NCBI RefSeq assembly: GCF_003337485.1
Contig: NZ_QPJJ01000003.1
Span: 233,416-297,415, forward strand
Length of the DNA: 64,000 nt
Source: Saliterribacillus persicus
GTDB lineage: Bacteria > Bacillota > Bacilli > Bacillales > Amphibacillaceae
Direction: 5' to 3'
Numbering within the stretch: position 1 is the stretch's first letter; the number at the start of each line of letters is the position of its first letter. The position numbers and the translations under genes are program-made. The notes under the pieces were generated by a model that made no database searches, had not been told where the DNA came from, and saw only the letters and a list, made by a program, of their open reading frames with translations. Shown in pieces: positions 1 through 8,276 of this stretch.

Positions 1-320
1 TAGCTGACCCAACGGCTTCGGACCCAGAAGACGGAGATCTAACGGATGCAATTGAAGTGGTAGAGAATCAAGTGGATGCATCCACTCCTGGTGATTATTC
101 AGTCTCTTATAAAGTGGAAGATAGTGATGGAGCTGTTGTGAATAAAACTATTATTGTTACAGTGCAGAAAGAACAAGTGAATGATGAAAATCTCTCATCA
201 GAAAATGAACTCCCTAATACTTCTACTTTCTTATTTAACTGGTTAATTATCGGATTTGTTTTTATGGTTATTGGAGCAATATTTTACATTATACAATCTC
301 GAAAACTAAAAAAAACTTGA
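1..320 (+). CDS. Cell-wall-anchored surface protein, C-terminal fragment
   Basis: The reading frame is open from the first full codon at base 3 and enters from outside the window, so only the C-terminus is present. The first 60 or so residues (DLTDAIEV, then STPGDYSVSYKV) look like a bacterial Ig-like/DUF5011-type surface domain. It ends with a sorting signal: LPNTS, a hydrophobic segment of about 22 residues and the basic tail RKLKK. The motif is LPNTS rather than LPXTG. Inference: covalently attached to peptidoglycan by a sortase. Ligand and full architecture cannot be judged. Confidence 0.8.
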   Translation, partial: ADPTASDPEDGDLTDAIEVVENQVDASTPGDYSVSYKVEDSDGAVVNKTIIVTVQKEQVNDENLSSENELPNTSTFLFNWLIIGFVFMVIGAIFYIIQSRKLKKT

Positions 321-390
321 ATCTATTTAATTATTAAGAAATTGTTATTACAATAGAGGAACAAAACTAAGGTAAGAAAAATGAAAAACT

Positions 391-426
391 GCACCTTTCC
401 AAATAATTGGAAGGTGTGGTTTTTTA
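391..426 (+). terminator. Rho-independent terminator of the surface protein gene
   Basis: Stem CACC-TTCCAA / TTGGAA-GGTG with an ATAA loop and one bulged T, followed by a T-run. It lies 70 bases after the surface-protein stop codon. Confidence 0.8.
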
Positions 427-533
427 TTGATTCAACTATTTTTTTAAGAAAAAAGGCTACCTTTGATAAAATTAAAATATCTACACGATAACCCATGGTA
501 AAGCGGATTATATACTTTACTTACAATTAAGAC

Positions 534-580
534 CTGCTAAAACATGAATCATTCATGCATTAGCAGATCTTTTCTGTTTT
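534..580. terminator. Hairpin between convergent genes
   Basis: Inverted repeat CTGCTAA..CATGAAT / ATTCATG..TTAGCAG, followed on the + strand by T-rich sequence. It lies just past the end of the minus-strand permease gene. The T-run is on the + side, so it works best for + transcripts and may serve both strands. Confidence 0.6.
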
Positions 581-589
581 TTTCTTCCT

Positions 590-1435
590 TTATCCTTTGA
601 CTCCACCTGCTGTGATTCCTTCCACCAAATACTTCTGGAAAAATAGGAATACGAGTAATTGCGGAATAATGGAAGCTACAGACATGGCGAACATTGGCCC
701 CCAAGCAGATACTGATGACGGATCCGAAAACATTTGTAATCCAAGTGCAACGGTATAAAGACTGGTGTCATTTAAATATACTAAGGGCGTCATAAAGTCA
801 TCCCACGTCCAGTAAAATGAAAATATTGCAACTGTTGCCAGTGCTGGTGTTGTTAAAGGTAAAATAATACGATAAAAGATTCCAAACGTACTACAACCAT
901 CCATATAAGCAGCTTCATCTAATTCTCTAGGAATACCGCGTATAAATTGTACCATCAGAAAGATGAAAAAGGGTATCCCACCAATGAAGGCCGGTACAAT
1001 AAGTGGTAAATAAGTATTAACCCATCCTAGGTTATGAAACAAAATATATTGAGGTATTAACGTAACCTGTTGCGGAAGCATTAAGGTAATAATCATACAA
1101 ACGAATAATGGTGTTCTGAATCTGAATTTAATACGAGCAAAACCAAAGGCAACTAAGGTAGATGAAAATAACGTACCTACCACAACCATCGTGGTGACAA
1201 AGGTGGAATTTATGAAAAAAGTCGCAAAGCTTAAATTTCCGAATCCTTGCCAACCCTGTGCATAATTTCCCCACTTTATAATTGACGGAATAAGGGAAGC
1301 TGAATTTCGAAATATTTCATTTTCAGGTTTTAAGGAGCTTGCAATCGTCCATAATATCGGATAGATCATCAATAACCCTATCACCCAAATACTAAAATGA
1401 TAAATGAATGTACGTCTCTTTTTGGACTTATTCAC
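590..1435 (-). CDS. Sugar ABC transporter permease, MalG type
   Basis: Inner-membrane permease half of a carbohydrate ABC importer (CUT1, binding-protein-dependent transport family). It has six hydrophobic segments and the EAA loop (DEAAYMDGCSTFGIFYRIILP) that contacts the ATPase. The start chosen is GTG at 1435: AAGGAGG sits 8 bases before it and one base separates it from the stop of the upstream permease gene. A longer frame reaches 1510 but would overlap that gene by 74 bases without a good ribosome site. Third gene of the binding protein-permease-permease operon. No ATPase is encoded here, so a shared MsmX-type ATPase is likely. Confidence 0.9.
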   Translation of the reverse strand: MNKSKKRRTFIYHFSIWVIGLLMIYPILWTIASSLKPENEIFRNSASLIPSIIKWGNYAQGWQGFGNLSFATFFINSTFVTTMVVVGTLFSSTLVAFGFARIKFRFRTPLFVCMIITLMLPQQVTLIPQYILFHNLGWVNTYLPLIVPAFIGGIPFFIFLMVQFIRGIPRELDEAAYMDGCSTFGIFYRIILPLTTPALATVAIFSFYWTWDDFMTPLVYLNDTSLYTVALGLQMFSDPSSVSAWGPMFAMSVASIIPQLLVFLFFQKYLVEGITAGGVKG

Positions 1436-1436
1436 C

Positions 1437-2390
1437 TTAGTTACCTCCTTCCGATTCATAATATACCCAGGTTTTCGCTGTTCTGAAAATAAATGCGGTG
1501 AAGATACCACAGATTAATAGCAGAATCCATGCTAACGCTGAAGCGTACCCCATATCAAAGTGGGCGAATGCCTTTTCATATAAATAAACAGCATAGAATA
1601 ACGTAGAATCTAACGGGCCACCTTCAGTTATCAGAAAACTTTGAGTAAATGCCATAAAGCCTTGAATCGTTTGCATTACCAAGTTAAAGAATATAACAGG
1701 TGAAAGCATCGGGATCGTAATTTTCAAAAATTGTAAAATTGGACTCGCTCCATCCACTGATGCTGCTTCATATAATTCCTTTGGTATTGCTTTTAGACCG
1801 GCTAAAAAGATTAACATCGGTGAACCAAATTGCCATACAACTAAAAGAATTAAAGTGGATAAAGCAAAGTCAGGGCTAGTCACCCAGCTCATTGTAGGTA
1901 ATCCTAAAAATTCGAAAATATCATTTACTGCACCTTGTCGGCCAAAAAGTTGTTTCCAAACAACCGCAATTGCCACACTTCCACCTAATATAGAGGGAAC
2001 ATAAAACAATGTTCGATAAAGGCCTACTCCTTTTCTACTGGTGTTAAAAAGCATTGCGACAAATAAGGCAAATGCTAATTTTAACGGTACAGAACCAAAT
2101 ACAAATACGAGTGTTACGCGGATAGCTTTCCAAAAACGGTCATCATTGGTAAACATGTTCATATAATTGCTTAGACCAATCCAGTTTGGATCAGAGAGTA
2201 AATCATAATCCGTAAAAGAAAAGTAAAGGGACGCTAGCATAGGCCCTACTATAAATCCTAGAAACCCAATCAGCCAAGGTGAGATGAAGGCAAAACCGAC
2301 TAAATCAATTCTTAGCTGACTTCTTAGCTTACCCTCTTTTGATCTCGATCGTTGTTTGTTAAGTTCTGCTGTCTCCATATTTGAACTCAT
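1437..2390 (-). CDS. Sugar ABC transporter permease, MalF type
   Basis: Partner permease of the CUT1 importer, 317 residues. A charged cytoplasmic N-terminus of about 25 residues is followed by six membrane segments, with the EAA loop (YEAASVDGASPILQFLKI) in the C-terminal half. ATG at 2390 has GGAGG six bases upstream. It lies between the binding-protein gene and the MalG-type gene, directly after a strong hairpin. The genes next door are of YesL/YesM/YesN type, as beside the B. subtilis rhamnogalacturonan importer YesOPQ, so a plant-polysaccharide oligosaccharide substrate is a reasonable guess but not shown. Confidence 0.9.
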   Translation of the reverse strand: MSSNMETAELNKQRSRSKEGKLRSQLRIDLVGFAFISPWLIGFLGFIVGPMLASLYFSFTDYDLLSDPNWIGLSNYMNMFTNDDRFWKAIRVTLVFVFGSVPLKLAFALFVAMLFNTSRKGVGLYRTLFYVPSILGGSVAIAVVWKQLFGRQGAVNDIFEFLGLPTMSWVTSPDFALSTLILLVVWQFGSPMLIFLAGLKAIPKELYEAASVDGASPILQFLKITIPMLSPVIFFNLVMQTIQGFMAFTQSFLITEGGPLDSTLFYAVYLYEKAFAHFDMGYASALAWILLLICGIFTAFIFRTAKTWVYYESEGGN

Positions 2391-2413
2391 AGAATACCTC
2401 CACTACTCTATAA

Positions 2414-2442
2414 TCCAAGCCATCTAAAATAGATGGCTTGGA
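2414..2442 (-). promoter_or_regulatory. Intercistronic hairpin after the sugar-binding protein gene
   Basis: Perfect 13-bp inverted repeat TCCAAGCCATCTA / TAGATGGCTTGGA with a 3-base loop, between the binding-protein stop (2452) and the MalF-type start (2390). No T-run follows on the minus strand. It is therefore more likely a 3'-end stabilising or processing hairpin, which keeps binding-protein mRNA above permease mRNA, than a full terminator. Confidence 0.7.
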
Positions 2443-2451
2443 ATAAATTTA

Positions 2452-3813
2452 TCACTCGTTCTCTGCTAGAATGGCAGATGCTTTTTCTCTAAAATTAGCT
2501 GCAGCTTCCTCTGGAGTTACCTCACCATAATAGATTGCATCCTCTACTTCATTCTCAAACAACGATTCTACTTCCGTTGACCCTTGTGGATCTGGCGGAT
2601 CAATTTCACGGCTATATTCTTGTGCTAATTCCACGTATTCAAACATTTTTTTACCAGCATCATCTACACTTTCTTTTAAATGCTCACGTACTTTTGTTGC
2701 GATTGGCACACCACGTTCTGCGTTTAAAATATCATTTGCTTCAATATCATTTGTCATAAAGCTAATGAATTTCGCTGCTTCTTCTTGCTGTTCGGAGTGC
2801 TGTGTAACAGAGAAAAACTGAGATGGTTTAATGTAATGCCCTAATTCTCCACCCTCAAGCATTGGTTGCAACATGAGCTCGATTGGTCTACCAGCAGCTT
2901 GCTGCATTGCAATAATCTGGTTACTATGAAGATCCATCACGATAGCTGTTTCTTCATTTACAATCGGGAATTGTTCCACGTTTGCTCCCGCTGTTTTAAA
3001 TACATCCGGTGGCGCTGCAGATCCTTCATCAATCATATCAACTGTTATTTGTAAGAAATCTGCAAGCAATTGATCATCTTCATAACCAAGAGCAGTACCA
3101 GCGTCATTGTATAACCATGTATCATTTTCTCGTAAGTAATGCTTGAATCCCATTAGTCCGGCACTTGGTTGGGTACCATAAACTCCATCACCTAAGTTGT
3201 CTGAGACTTCTTTAGAAAAAGACTTCAGATCTTCCCACGTATAGCCAGGTTCAGGAGCATCTACTCCTGCTTCTTCAAACATAGCAGGGTCATAGGCAAT
3301 AGCATGTGCATTTGCACCCATGTTTACTGCGTATAAATTACCATCAAGGCGTCCACCACTTACGTAAGTGTCTTCCACATCACTTAGGTCAAGAGCACCA
3401 GAATCAACGTGATCATTAAGATTTGCCAATAAATCTTTTCCTGCATATTCTGCTAAATATTTATAATCCATTTGTACAATATCAGGTAAATTTCCACCTG
3501 CAGCTTGGGTGGCCATTTTTTCCCAATATCCATCCCAGCCAGTAAATTCTGCATTAATAGTTACATTTGGATTTTTTTCCATGTACAATTCAATTGCTTC
3601 AAGCGTTCTATCATGTCGATCTTGAGAACCCCACCAAAGCATTCGAAGCTCTACTTCTTCACCATCACTACTAGCTGATTCTTCTGACGAATCCCCATTT
3701 GTGTTACCATCATCTCCAGATACTTCTTCTTCATCTGCTCCACACGCAACCATGATTCCAATAAAAAATGCAATAAATAGAATGAAGCCTAGTTTCTTAA
3801 ATAAATCCTTCAT
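2452..3813 (-). CDS. Sugar-binding lipoprotein of ABC importer
   Basis: Extracellular solute-binding protein family 1, 453 residues. The N-terminus has a lipoprotein signal peptide with lipobox MVAC, an acidic Ser/Asp/Glu-rich linker to about residue 50, then the two-lobed binding fold (LRMLWWG, YMEKNPNVTINAEF, GGNLPDIVQM). AGGAGG lies nine bases before the ATG. First gene of the importer operon and probably the most expressed. A cre-like palindrome lies 40 bases upstream of the start. Substrate cannot be read from sequence. Confidence 0.92.
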   Translation of the reverse strand: MKDLFKKLGFILFIAFFIGIMVACGADEEEVSGDDGNTNGDSSEESASSDGEEVELRMLWWGSQDRHDRTLEAIELYMEKNPNVTINAEFTGWDGYWEKMATQAAGGNLPDIVQMDYKYLAEYAGKDLLANLNDHVDSGALDLSDVEDTYVSGGRLDGNLYAVNMGANAHAIAYDPAMFEEAGVDAPEPGYTWEDLKSFSKEVSDNLGDGVYGTQPSAGLMGFKHYLRENDTWLYNDAGTALGYEDDQLLADFLQITVDMIDEGSAAPPDVFKTAGANVEQFPIVNEETAIVMDLHSNQIIAMQQAAGRPIELMLQPMLEGGELGHYIKPSQFFSVTQHSEQQEEAAKFISFMTNDIEANDILNAERGVPIATKVREHLKESVDDAGKKMFEYVELAQEYSREIDPPDPQGSTEVESLFENEVEDAIYYGEVTPEEAAANFREKASAILAENE

Positions 3814-3852
3814 ACGTGTATTCCTCCTAATATTATTTTCGATAAACTAAAA

Positions 3853-3866
3853 TGATAGCGTTATCA
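3853..3866 (-). promoter_or_regulatory. cre-like operator upstream of sugar-binding protein
   Basis: TGATAGCGTTATCA matches the CcpA cre consensus TGWAANCGNTNWCA at 13 of 14 positions and is nearly palindromic. It overlaps the stop codon of the DUF624 gene and lies 40 bases before the binding-protein ATG. Another LacI-family regulator could also use it. Confidence 0.6.
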
Positions 3867-4514
3867 ATTTTGCTTATCGCTTGATAATTGTAATCGTTTC
3901 TTTAATAAGAAGATTTGGTCAAACGTACGATTAGATAGATAAATCAATATCAGACTAGTTATACTGATCCCTACCGTAAGTAAAAACAATGGATAGTATA
4001 AAGAAAAAACTAGAATAGAAATTGCGCTTATAATTAATGCAATCGTTCTAAGCGGATTTAGTAATGCAATACTAAAACAATACTTAACATGTTGTTTCAT
4101 GCTTAAATCATATTTAATGGAGACTGGAAAGCTATAAACAATTAAGACCAAATACCAAAAAGTAAAGAAATACATAAGCCCAGTTAATAGCTCAAAGTGT
4201 AGTCCATCCTGAAAAGCGAAAAAACGAATATCAAAATAGAGTATTAATCCGATAGTAGCTAAAACAAATATCATTTTGTTCATTTTCTTGAAATACTTTT
4301 TATAATATTCTGCATAGGTCGTAAAAATGGACGTTGGACTTTTACCTTCTAACCATTCATCCTGTATTTTAAATAATGCTCCAGTAGCTGGACCGATTCC
4401 AAATATTCCAAGCCCTAAAATTGTAAAGAAAAACCATAATAAATTTAAATAAACCATTTTTAAAAATGCAGTTGAAATATTATGGACAAAATTGGTGAGC
4501 ACCACTAAATTCAA
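3864..4514 (-). CDS. DUF624 (YesL-like) membrane protein
   Basis: About 216 residues with five or six hydrophobic helices and an early conserved GxxIFGIGPATGALF segment typical of DUF624/YesL. These proteins sit beside sugar ABC importers and YesMN-type two-component systems; biochemical role unknown. The start used is TTG at 4514 with AAGGAGG about ten bases upstream. GTG at 4505 or 4502, preceded by another GGAGG, is equally possible. It heads the minus-strand run leading into the importer operon and is divergent from the regulator genes. Confidence 0.8.
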   Translation of the reverse strand: MNLVVLTNFVHNISTAFLKMVYLNLLWFFFTILGLGIFGIGPATGALFKIQDEWLEGKSPTSIFTTYAEYYKKYFKKMNKMIFVLATIGLILYFDIRFFAFQDGLHFELLTGLMYFFTFWYLVLIVYSFPVSIKYDLSMKQHVKYCFSIALLNPLRTIALIISAISILVFSLYYPLFLLTVGISITSLILIYLSNRTFDQIFLLKKRLQLSSDKQN

Positions 4515-4686
4515 TCCTCCATTCCCTCCTTTTTAAAAAATGACGACAATGCGTGAAATGCTTTAAAATTAAATTGTTTTTTCTCTCCATTTCTTATAGA
4601 ATACACTTAACTCACTTGTCGTACTTTTAAGTATAAATATTTTCAAACGAATTAATAGGACTTATTCTTAGGAAATTACCTCAAAA

Positions 4687-4700
4687 TTTAAGCGCTTACA
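4687..4700 (+). promoter_or_regulatory. cre-like site in the divergent yesL/yesN-type promoter region
   Basis: TTTAAGCGCTTACA matches the cre consensus TGWAANCGNTNWCA at 13 of 14 positions with the core GCGC. It lies about 70 bases before the response-regulator ATG and 170 bases before the divergent DUF624 gene. Inference: CcpA-mediated glucose repression of the system. Confidence 0.6.
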
Positions 4701-4768
4701 TTTAAATGTATCATTTTTTTCGATTATGGACTCCTTTCTTTCGAAAAAGCAAATATGGGGGAATTAAA

Positions 4769-5515
4769 ATGTATAAAATATTATTGGTAGATGATGAAGA
4801 AGAAATAAGATTAGGATTAAAAAATTATTTTCCTTGGAATCAGCTTGGCTTTGAAGTCACGCATGACTGTGAAAATGGAGAGGAAGCACTTTTATTTATT
4901 AAAAAAAATAATATTGATATTATTCTGACTGACATTCGCATGCCTATAATGACGGGTGTAGAACTTGCAAGAGAAGTTTCCAATCAAAATAAATCCATAA
5001 AGATCATTTTTTTAAGTGGGTACAGAGACTTTGAATATGCAAAAGAAGCACTGAAATACGGAGTTATTGATTATATTGTTAAACCAGGTAAATTCGAGGA
5101 AATCCAGGCGCTTTTTTCCAAGTTAAAAATAGACCTCGATAAAAAAACAGAATCAAATAATAGTACAACTACAAAATATTATAGTGACAATATTATTCAA
5201 GCAATCACTACTTATATCAAAGAGCATTACGCAACCGTCACTCTAGATGACATCGCTGAGCTTGTGCAAATGAGCCCAACCTACTTAAGTTCTTATTTCA
5301 AAGAGAAAACTGGTGAAAATTTTTCGAATTATGTAACAGAAATCAGGATGAAGCAGGCTGCTAAACTCTTGTGTGACTTTCGTTATAAAACCTATGATGT
5401 TAGTAGTTTGGTAGGGTATACAAACCCAAAAAACTTCACCAGAATGTTTAAGAAATATCATGGTATGAGTCCACGCGAATACCGAAGTCAAAAAGGGATG
5501 ACAGAGAACACATGA
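4769..5515 (+). CDS. AraC-type response regulator (YesN family)
   Basis: Two-component response regulator of about 248 residues. The N-terminal receiver domain has the acidic pocket LLVDDEEE, phospho-acceptor Asp near residue 55 (ILTDIRMP) and Lys in VKPG. The C-terminal AraC DNA-binding domain has two helix-turn-helices (LDDIAELVQMSPTYLSSYF and YTNPKNFTRMFKK). The start at 4769 directly precedes the receiver fold and has GGGGGAA upstream; an in-frame ATG at 4706 adds non-homologous residues. It is shorter than B. subtilis YesN because the linker between domains is short. It overlaps the kinase gene by ATGA and probably activates the divergent importer. Confidence 0.92.
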   Translation: MYKILLVDDEEEIRLGLKNYFPWNQLGFEVTHDCENGEEALLFIKKNNIDIILTDIRMPIMTGVELAREVSNQNKSIKIIFLSGYRDFEYAKEALKYGVIDYIVKPGKFEEIQALFSKLKIDLDKKTESNNSTTTKYYSDNIIQAITTYIKEHYATVTLDDIAELVQMSPTYLSSYFKEKTGENFSNYVTEIRMKQAAKLLCDFRYKTYDVSSLVGYTNPKNFTRMFKKYHGMSPREYRSQKGMTENT

Positions 5516-7320
5516 ATACGAAACTTTTAATGAAAAATATTATTCTATTTGTCTTTCCACTTTTAATACCGGTATTTATTCTTGGTTCCTTTGCCATTGT
5601 CATTTCAGATAAATATATCAAAGAAAACATTACGATGAATAACCAGAATGTTTTGCAGCAATTAGAGCAGCAAGTGTCCGTTATTTTCAACGAAATGTAC
5701 CTTCTTAATTTAGATTATAACTGGAATCCTGATATTATTTTATCGATGAAAAATCTCTTAAATGCGGACGGTTATAATTTTGAAGAAAACACCAACTCAA
5801 AAATCCGTGAAGGAGATGTAAAATCAAAAGAAGTAGCTACTCCTTATATTGAATCGATTTATGTTTATTTTTCTAACGATCAAAATCAAGTATTAACCTC
5901 ACGTGAAGGGGTTACGAATATCGATAGCTTTTATGACAAGGATTTTATGAATAGCTATGATAGTACATCTACATCAAGAGATATATGGACGGAAAATAGA
6001 AAAGTTCAACAGTTTCCTTTTCAGGATGCCAGAGAAGTAATTACGCTTTATAAAAATATTTTTTGGACCAATGCGAAATACTCAGAGGGGTTAATTGCTT
6101 TAAATATCGAAAAAGATTACTTTGAAAATATCGTAAATGAATTAAATAACTATGATCGTCAAAGAATCGTTGTTTTAGATGATAATCATAATATCGTATT
6201 TGGTAACGCTTATAGTAATAGTCTTGATAATAACTTTATAGACACCTTTACCCCAAAATCAGATCAGGTATTTGAGTTTTCTTACGACGGAACCGCTTAT
6301 GTTGCCAATCAATTAATCTCGGCTGACAATGGTTGGAGGTTTCTCTCCATTGTTGAAAAAGATGTCTTATACATGCTACCAAATCAGTTAAAAAAACTGA
6401 CATTTTTGTTTATTATTTTTTCATTAATAGCAGGTACAGCAGTTATTTATTATTTGTCCCGCAAAAACACAAAGCATGTTAGTAATATTCTTTCTATCAT
6501 TGATCAATCAAAGGAAAAAAGAGAAGAAGCACCAAAAAATATGTCATTCAGGAATGATGAATATCAATATATTGTGCAAAATATTGTACAAAACTATATA
6601 AACCATAACAGGCTTGAAAAAGAATTAAACGAAAAAAAATACCAGCTTCAATCGGCAGAACTTCTAGCGCTTCAAAGCCAGATTAATCCACATTTTTTAT
6701 CCAATACGTTAGCGATTATATATTGGCGTACGTTAGCATTAACAGGTAGGCCAAATAATGCTACAAAAATGCTGGAAATCTTATCAGATATCTTAAATTT
6801 TTCTTTAAAAATTGATGATACAACCGTCCCCCTTATAGAAGAAGTCGAGCACACCAAAAGATATGTAGAAATCATGAAAATAAGATCAAAAGAAGACATC
6901 AATATAATCTGGGACTATAATGAACGATTAAAGCACTTACCCGTTCTAAAGTTTTGTCTGCAGCCTTTAATAGAAAATACGATGCAGCACGGTGTAAATA
7001 GTAAGCAGCAAGCAGATGTGTGTATTAAATTTAAAGTGAAAGAAGTAAACGGTAAGCTAGTTATATCGGTTACAGATAACGGTTTAGGCATGAAAAAGGA
7101 CAGGTTAATTCAGGTATGGAATCATATATTAAAGCAAAGCCAACCAACAAGTCACATTGGTTTAGCAAATATTTATAAGCGTCTCTCGTTAATTTATGAA
7201 AATCAATTCACTTTTCAAATTTTAAGCAAAGCTAATTATGGTACGATGATAAAAATTAGTCACCCCATTGATAAAAATATAGAAGATAGTGGTGCTGAAG
7301 TTTTACCCTCGGAATCGTAA
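5512..7320 (+). CDS. Sensor histidine kinase (YesM family)
   Basis: Membrane sensor kinase of 602 residues: TM helix about 10-30, extracellular sensing domain to about 295, second TM (LFIIFSLIAGTAVIYYLS), a linker without a clear HAMP, then the HisKA_7/LytS-type transmitter. Phospho-accepting His lies near residue 394 in INPHFLSNTL (usual form NPHFLYNTL). ATP-binding boxes are IENTMQHG (about 487) and DNGLGM (about 522). ATG overlaps the response-regulator stop (ATGA), so the pair is translationally coupled. The ligand is presumably the sugar carried by the divergent importer (inference). Confidence 0.92.
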   Translation: MNTKLLMKNIILFVFPLLIPVFILGSFAIVISDKYIKENITMNNQNVLQQLEQQVSVIFNEMYLLNLDYNWNPDIILSMKNLLNADGYNFEENTNSKIREGDVKSKEVATPYIESIYVYFSNDQNQVLTSREGVTNIDSFYDKDFMNSYDSTSTSRDIWTENRKVQQFPFQDAREVITLYKNIFWTNAKYSEGLIALNIEKDYFENIVNELNNYDRQRIVVLDDNHNIVFGNAYSNSLDNNFIDTFTPKSDQVFEFSYDGTAYVANQLISADNGWRFLSIVEKDVLYMLPNQLKKLTFLFIIFSLIAGTAVIYYLSRKNTKHVSNILSIIDQSKEKREEAPKNMSFRNDEYQYIVQNIVQNYINHNRLEKELNEKKYQLQSAELLALQSQINPHFLSNTLAIIYWRTLALTGRPNNATKMLEILSDILNFSLKIDDTTVPLIEEVEHTKRYVEIMKIRSKEDINIIWDYNERLKHLPVLKFCLQPLIENTMQHGVNSKQQADVCIKFKVKEVNGKLVISVTDNGLGMKKDRLIQVWNHILKQSQPTSHIGLANIYKRLSLIYENQFTFQILSKANYGTMIKISHPIDKNIEDSGAEVLPSES

Positions 7321-7362
7321 CCTTTTAATGGATTTTATTCTTACCTAGACTTAAAATGAAAA

Positions 7363-7392
7363 GGATTGAATCGAATGAATTCAGGCTTTTTC
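7363..7392 (+). terminator. Possible weak terminator after the kinase gene
   Basis: TTGAAT..ATTCAGG imperfect stem followed by CTTTTTC, 45 bases after the kinase stop. The stem is short. A stronger relative of the same sequence (CCTGAATC/GATTCAGG) ends the next gene. Confidence 0.4.
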
Positions 7393-7405
7393 ATGAAATG
7401 GTAAA

Positions 7406-7437
7406 CGTAAAATGTGATATTACTATCACATTTTACG
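7406..7437. promoter_or_regulatory. Perfect 14-bp inverted repeat before an unknown gene
   Basis: CGTAAAATGTGATA / TATCACATTTTACG separated by TTAC, ending 38 bases before the ATG at 7475. No T-run follows. It could be a dimeric-regulator operator or a leader hairpin. The half-sites resemble TGTGA..TCACA of the Crp/FNR family but the spacing is 8, not 6. Confidence 0.6.
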
Positions 7438-7474
7438 GAGCACCAGTTTAATAATAGAGATTGGGGTTATTTAA

Positions 7475-8032
7475 ATGGAAACATATGAAAAAATGAATAA
7501 AAAATATCGATACAATCAAGATGAATTAACATTTTCCAAGGAACAAGTAATTGAAAAATTAAAAAACAAATTTCAAGCCAAAGAATTTTCTAAAGAAAAG
7601 TTACTAGATTTAGTAAATGATGATCAGCTTGAATATTCTAAGATTTTTTCATGTTTATGTATTAATGATTCTGCTGTTTTATTAAAGCTTTTTTCGGATA
7701 AAGAAAGAAAACTTCATAAAGAAGAAATTATGGATAACAGAGAAAACCCTCTCAATCCCAAAAAGGTAAAAAAGAAAGAGTGGGAATATAATCATATATT
7801 ACTAGATGAACAGGAAGGAAGACGTTTAGATATTATATTAGAAAGTCAAGATGATAAATATATTTCAGGATTCATTGTTAGAGGAAATAGTGAAAAATTA
7901 AATCGGTATTTGAATGCCCTGGTTGAAGGTGCTCTAATACAGCTAAAAGTGACGCCATATCCAGCAGATATAGGGGACGAATACTTTCAATTTTATTTAG
8001 AAAATATAGAGATGTTCGGGTTTTTAAAATAA
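7475..8032 (+). CDS. Hypothetical protein of unknown family
   Basis: 185 residues, not recognised. Highly charged, Lys/Glu-rich and predicted soluble, with no signal peptide or membrane segment. The first 110 residues are mostly helical and the C-terminal part (about 120-185) looks alpha/beta (RRLDIILESQDDKYISGFIVRG, then GALIQLKVTPYPADIGDEYFQFYL). GGGG lies eight bases before the ATG. It stands alone between a hairpin and a strong terminator, so it is probably its own transcription unit. Codon use and AT content match the neighbours. Confidence 0.75.
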   Translation: METYEKMNKKYRYNQDELTFSKEQVIEKLKNKFQAKEFSKEKLLDLVNDDQLEYSKIFSCLCINDSAVLLKLFSDKERKLHKEEIMDNRENPLNPKKVKKKEWEYNHILLDEQEGRRLDIILESQDDKYISGFIVRGNSEKLNRYLNALVEGALIQLKVTPYPADIGDEYFQFYLENIEMFGFLK

Positions 8033-8239
8033 CAAGATGCTAAGAGATGTTATTGCAAGCCTACTAGCAGACATTCACTGATTTAAAAAATAAAAAAATG
8101 GTCCTTATGTAATTAGTAAGTAAAACAAACCAAGTGGCAATCTTCTTAGGATTTTATATGTACGCGTAAAAATTCAGGAAAAAGTAGTACTGAAGTTTTA
8201 GCAGCATTTTAACAACGTTTTAATAAAATTTATATAGAA

Positions 8240-8276
8240 AAGACCTGAATCGCATGGATTCAGGTCCTTTCTTTTA
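8240..8276. terminator. Bidirectional terminator
   Basis: GACCTGAATC / GATTCAGGTC with a GCATG loop, flanked by T-rich sequence on the + side and A-rich on the other. It lies between the unknown + gene and the convergent SulP gene, touching the SulP stop codon. Confidence 0.85.

Noticed and set aside
2535-3054. Plus-strand reading frames inside the sugar-binding protein gene
   Set aside because: Antisense shadows of a clear minus-strand lipoprotein gene, with no ribosome sites.
7413-7430. FNR/Crp box
   Set aside because: Half-sites TGTGA and TCACA are present but separated by 8 bases rather than 6, and the symmetry extends to 14 bp per arm.
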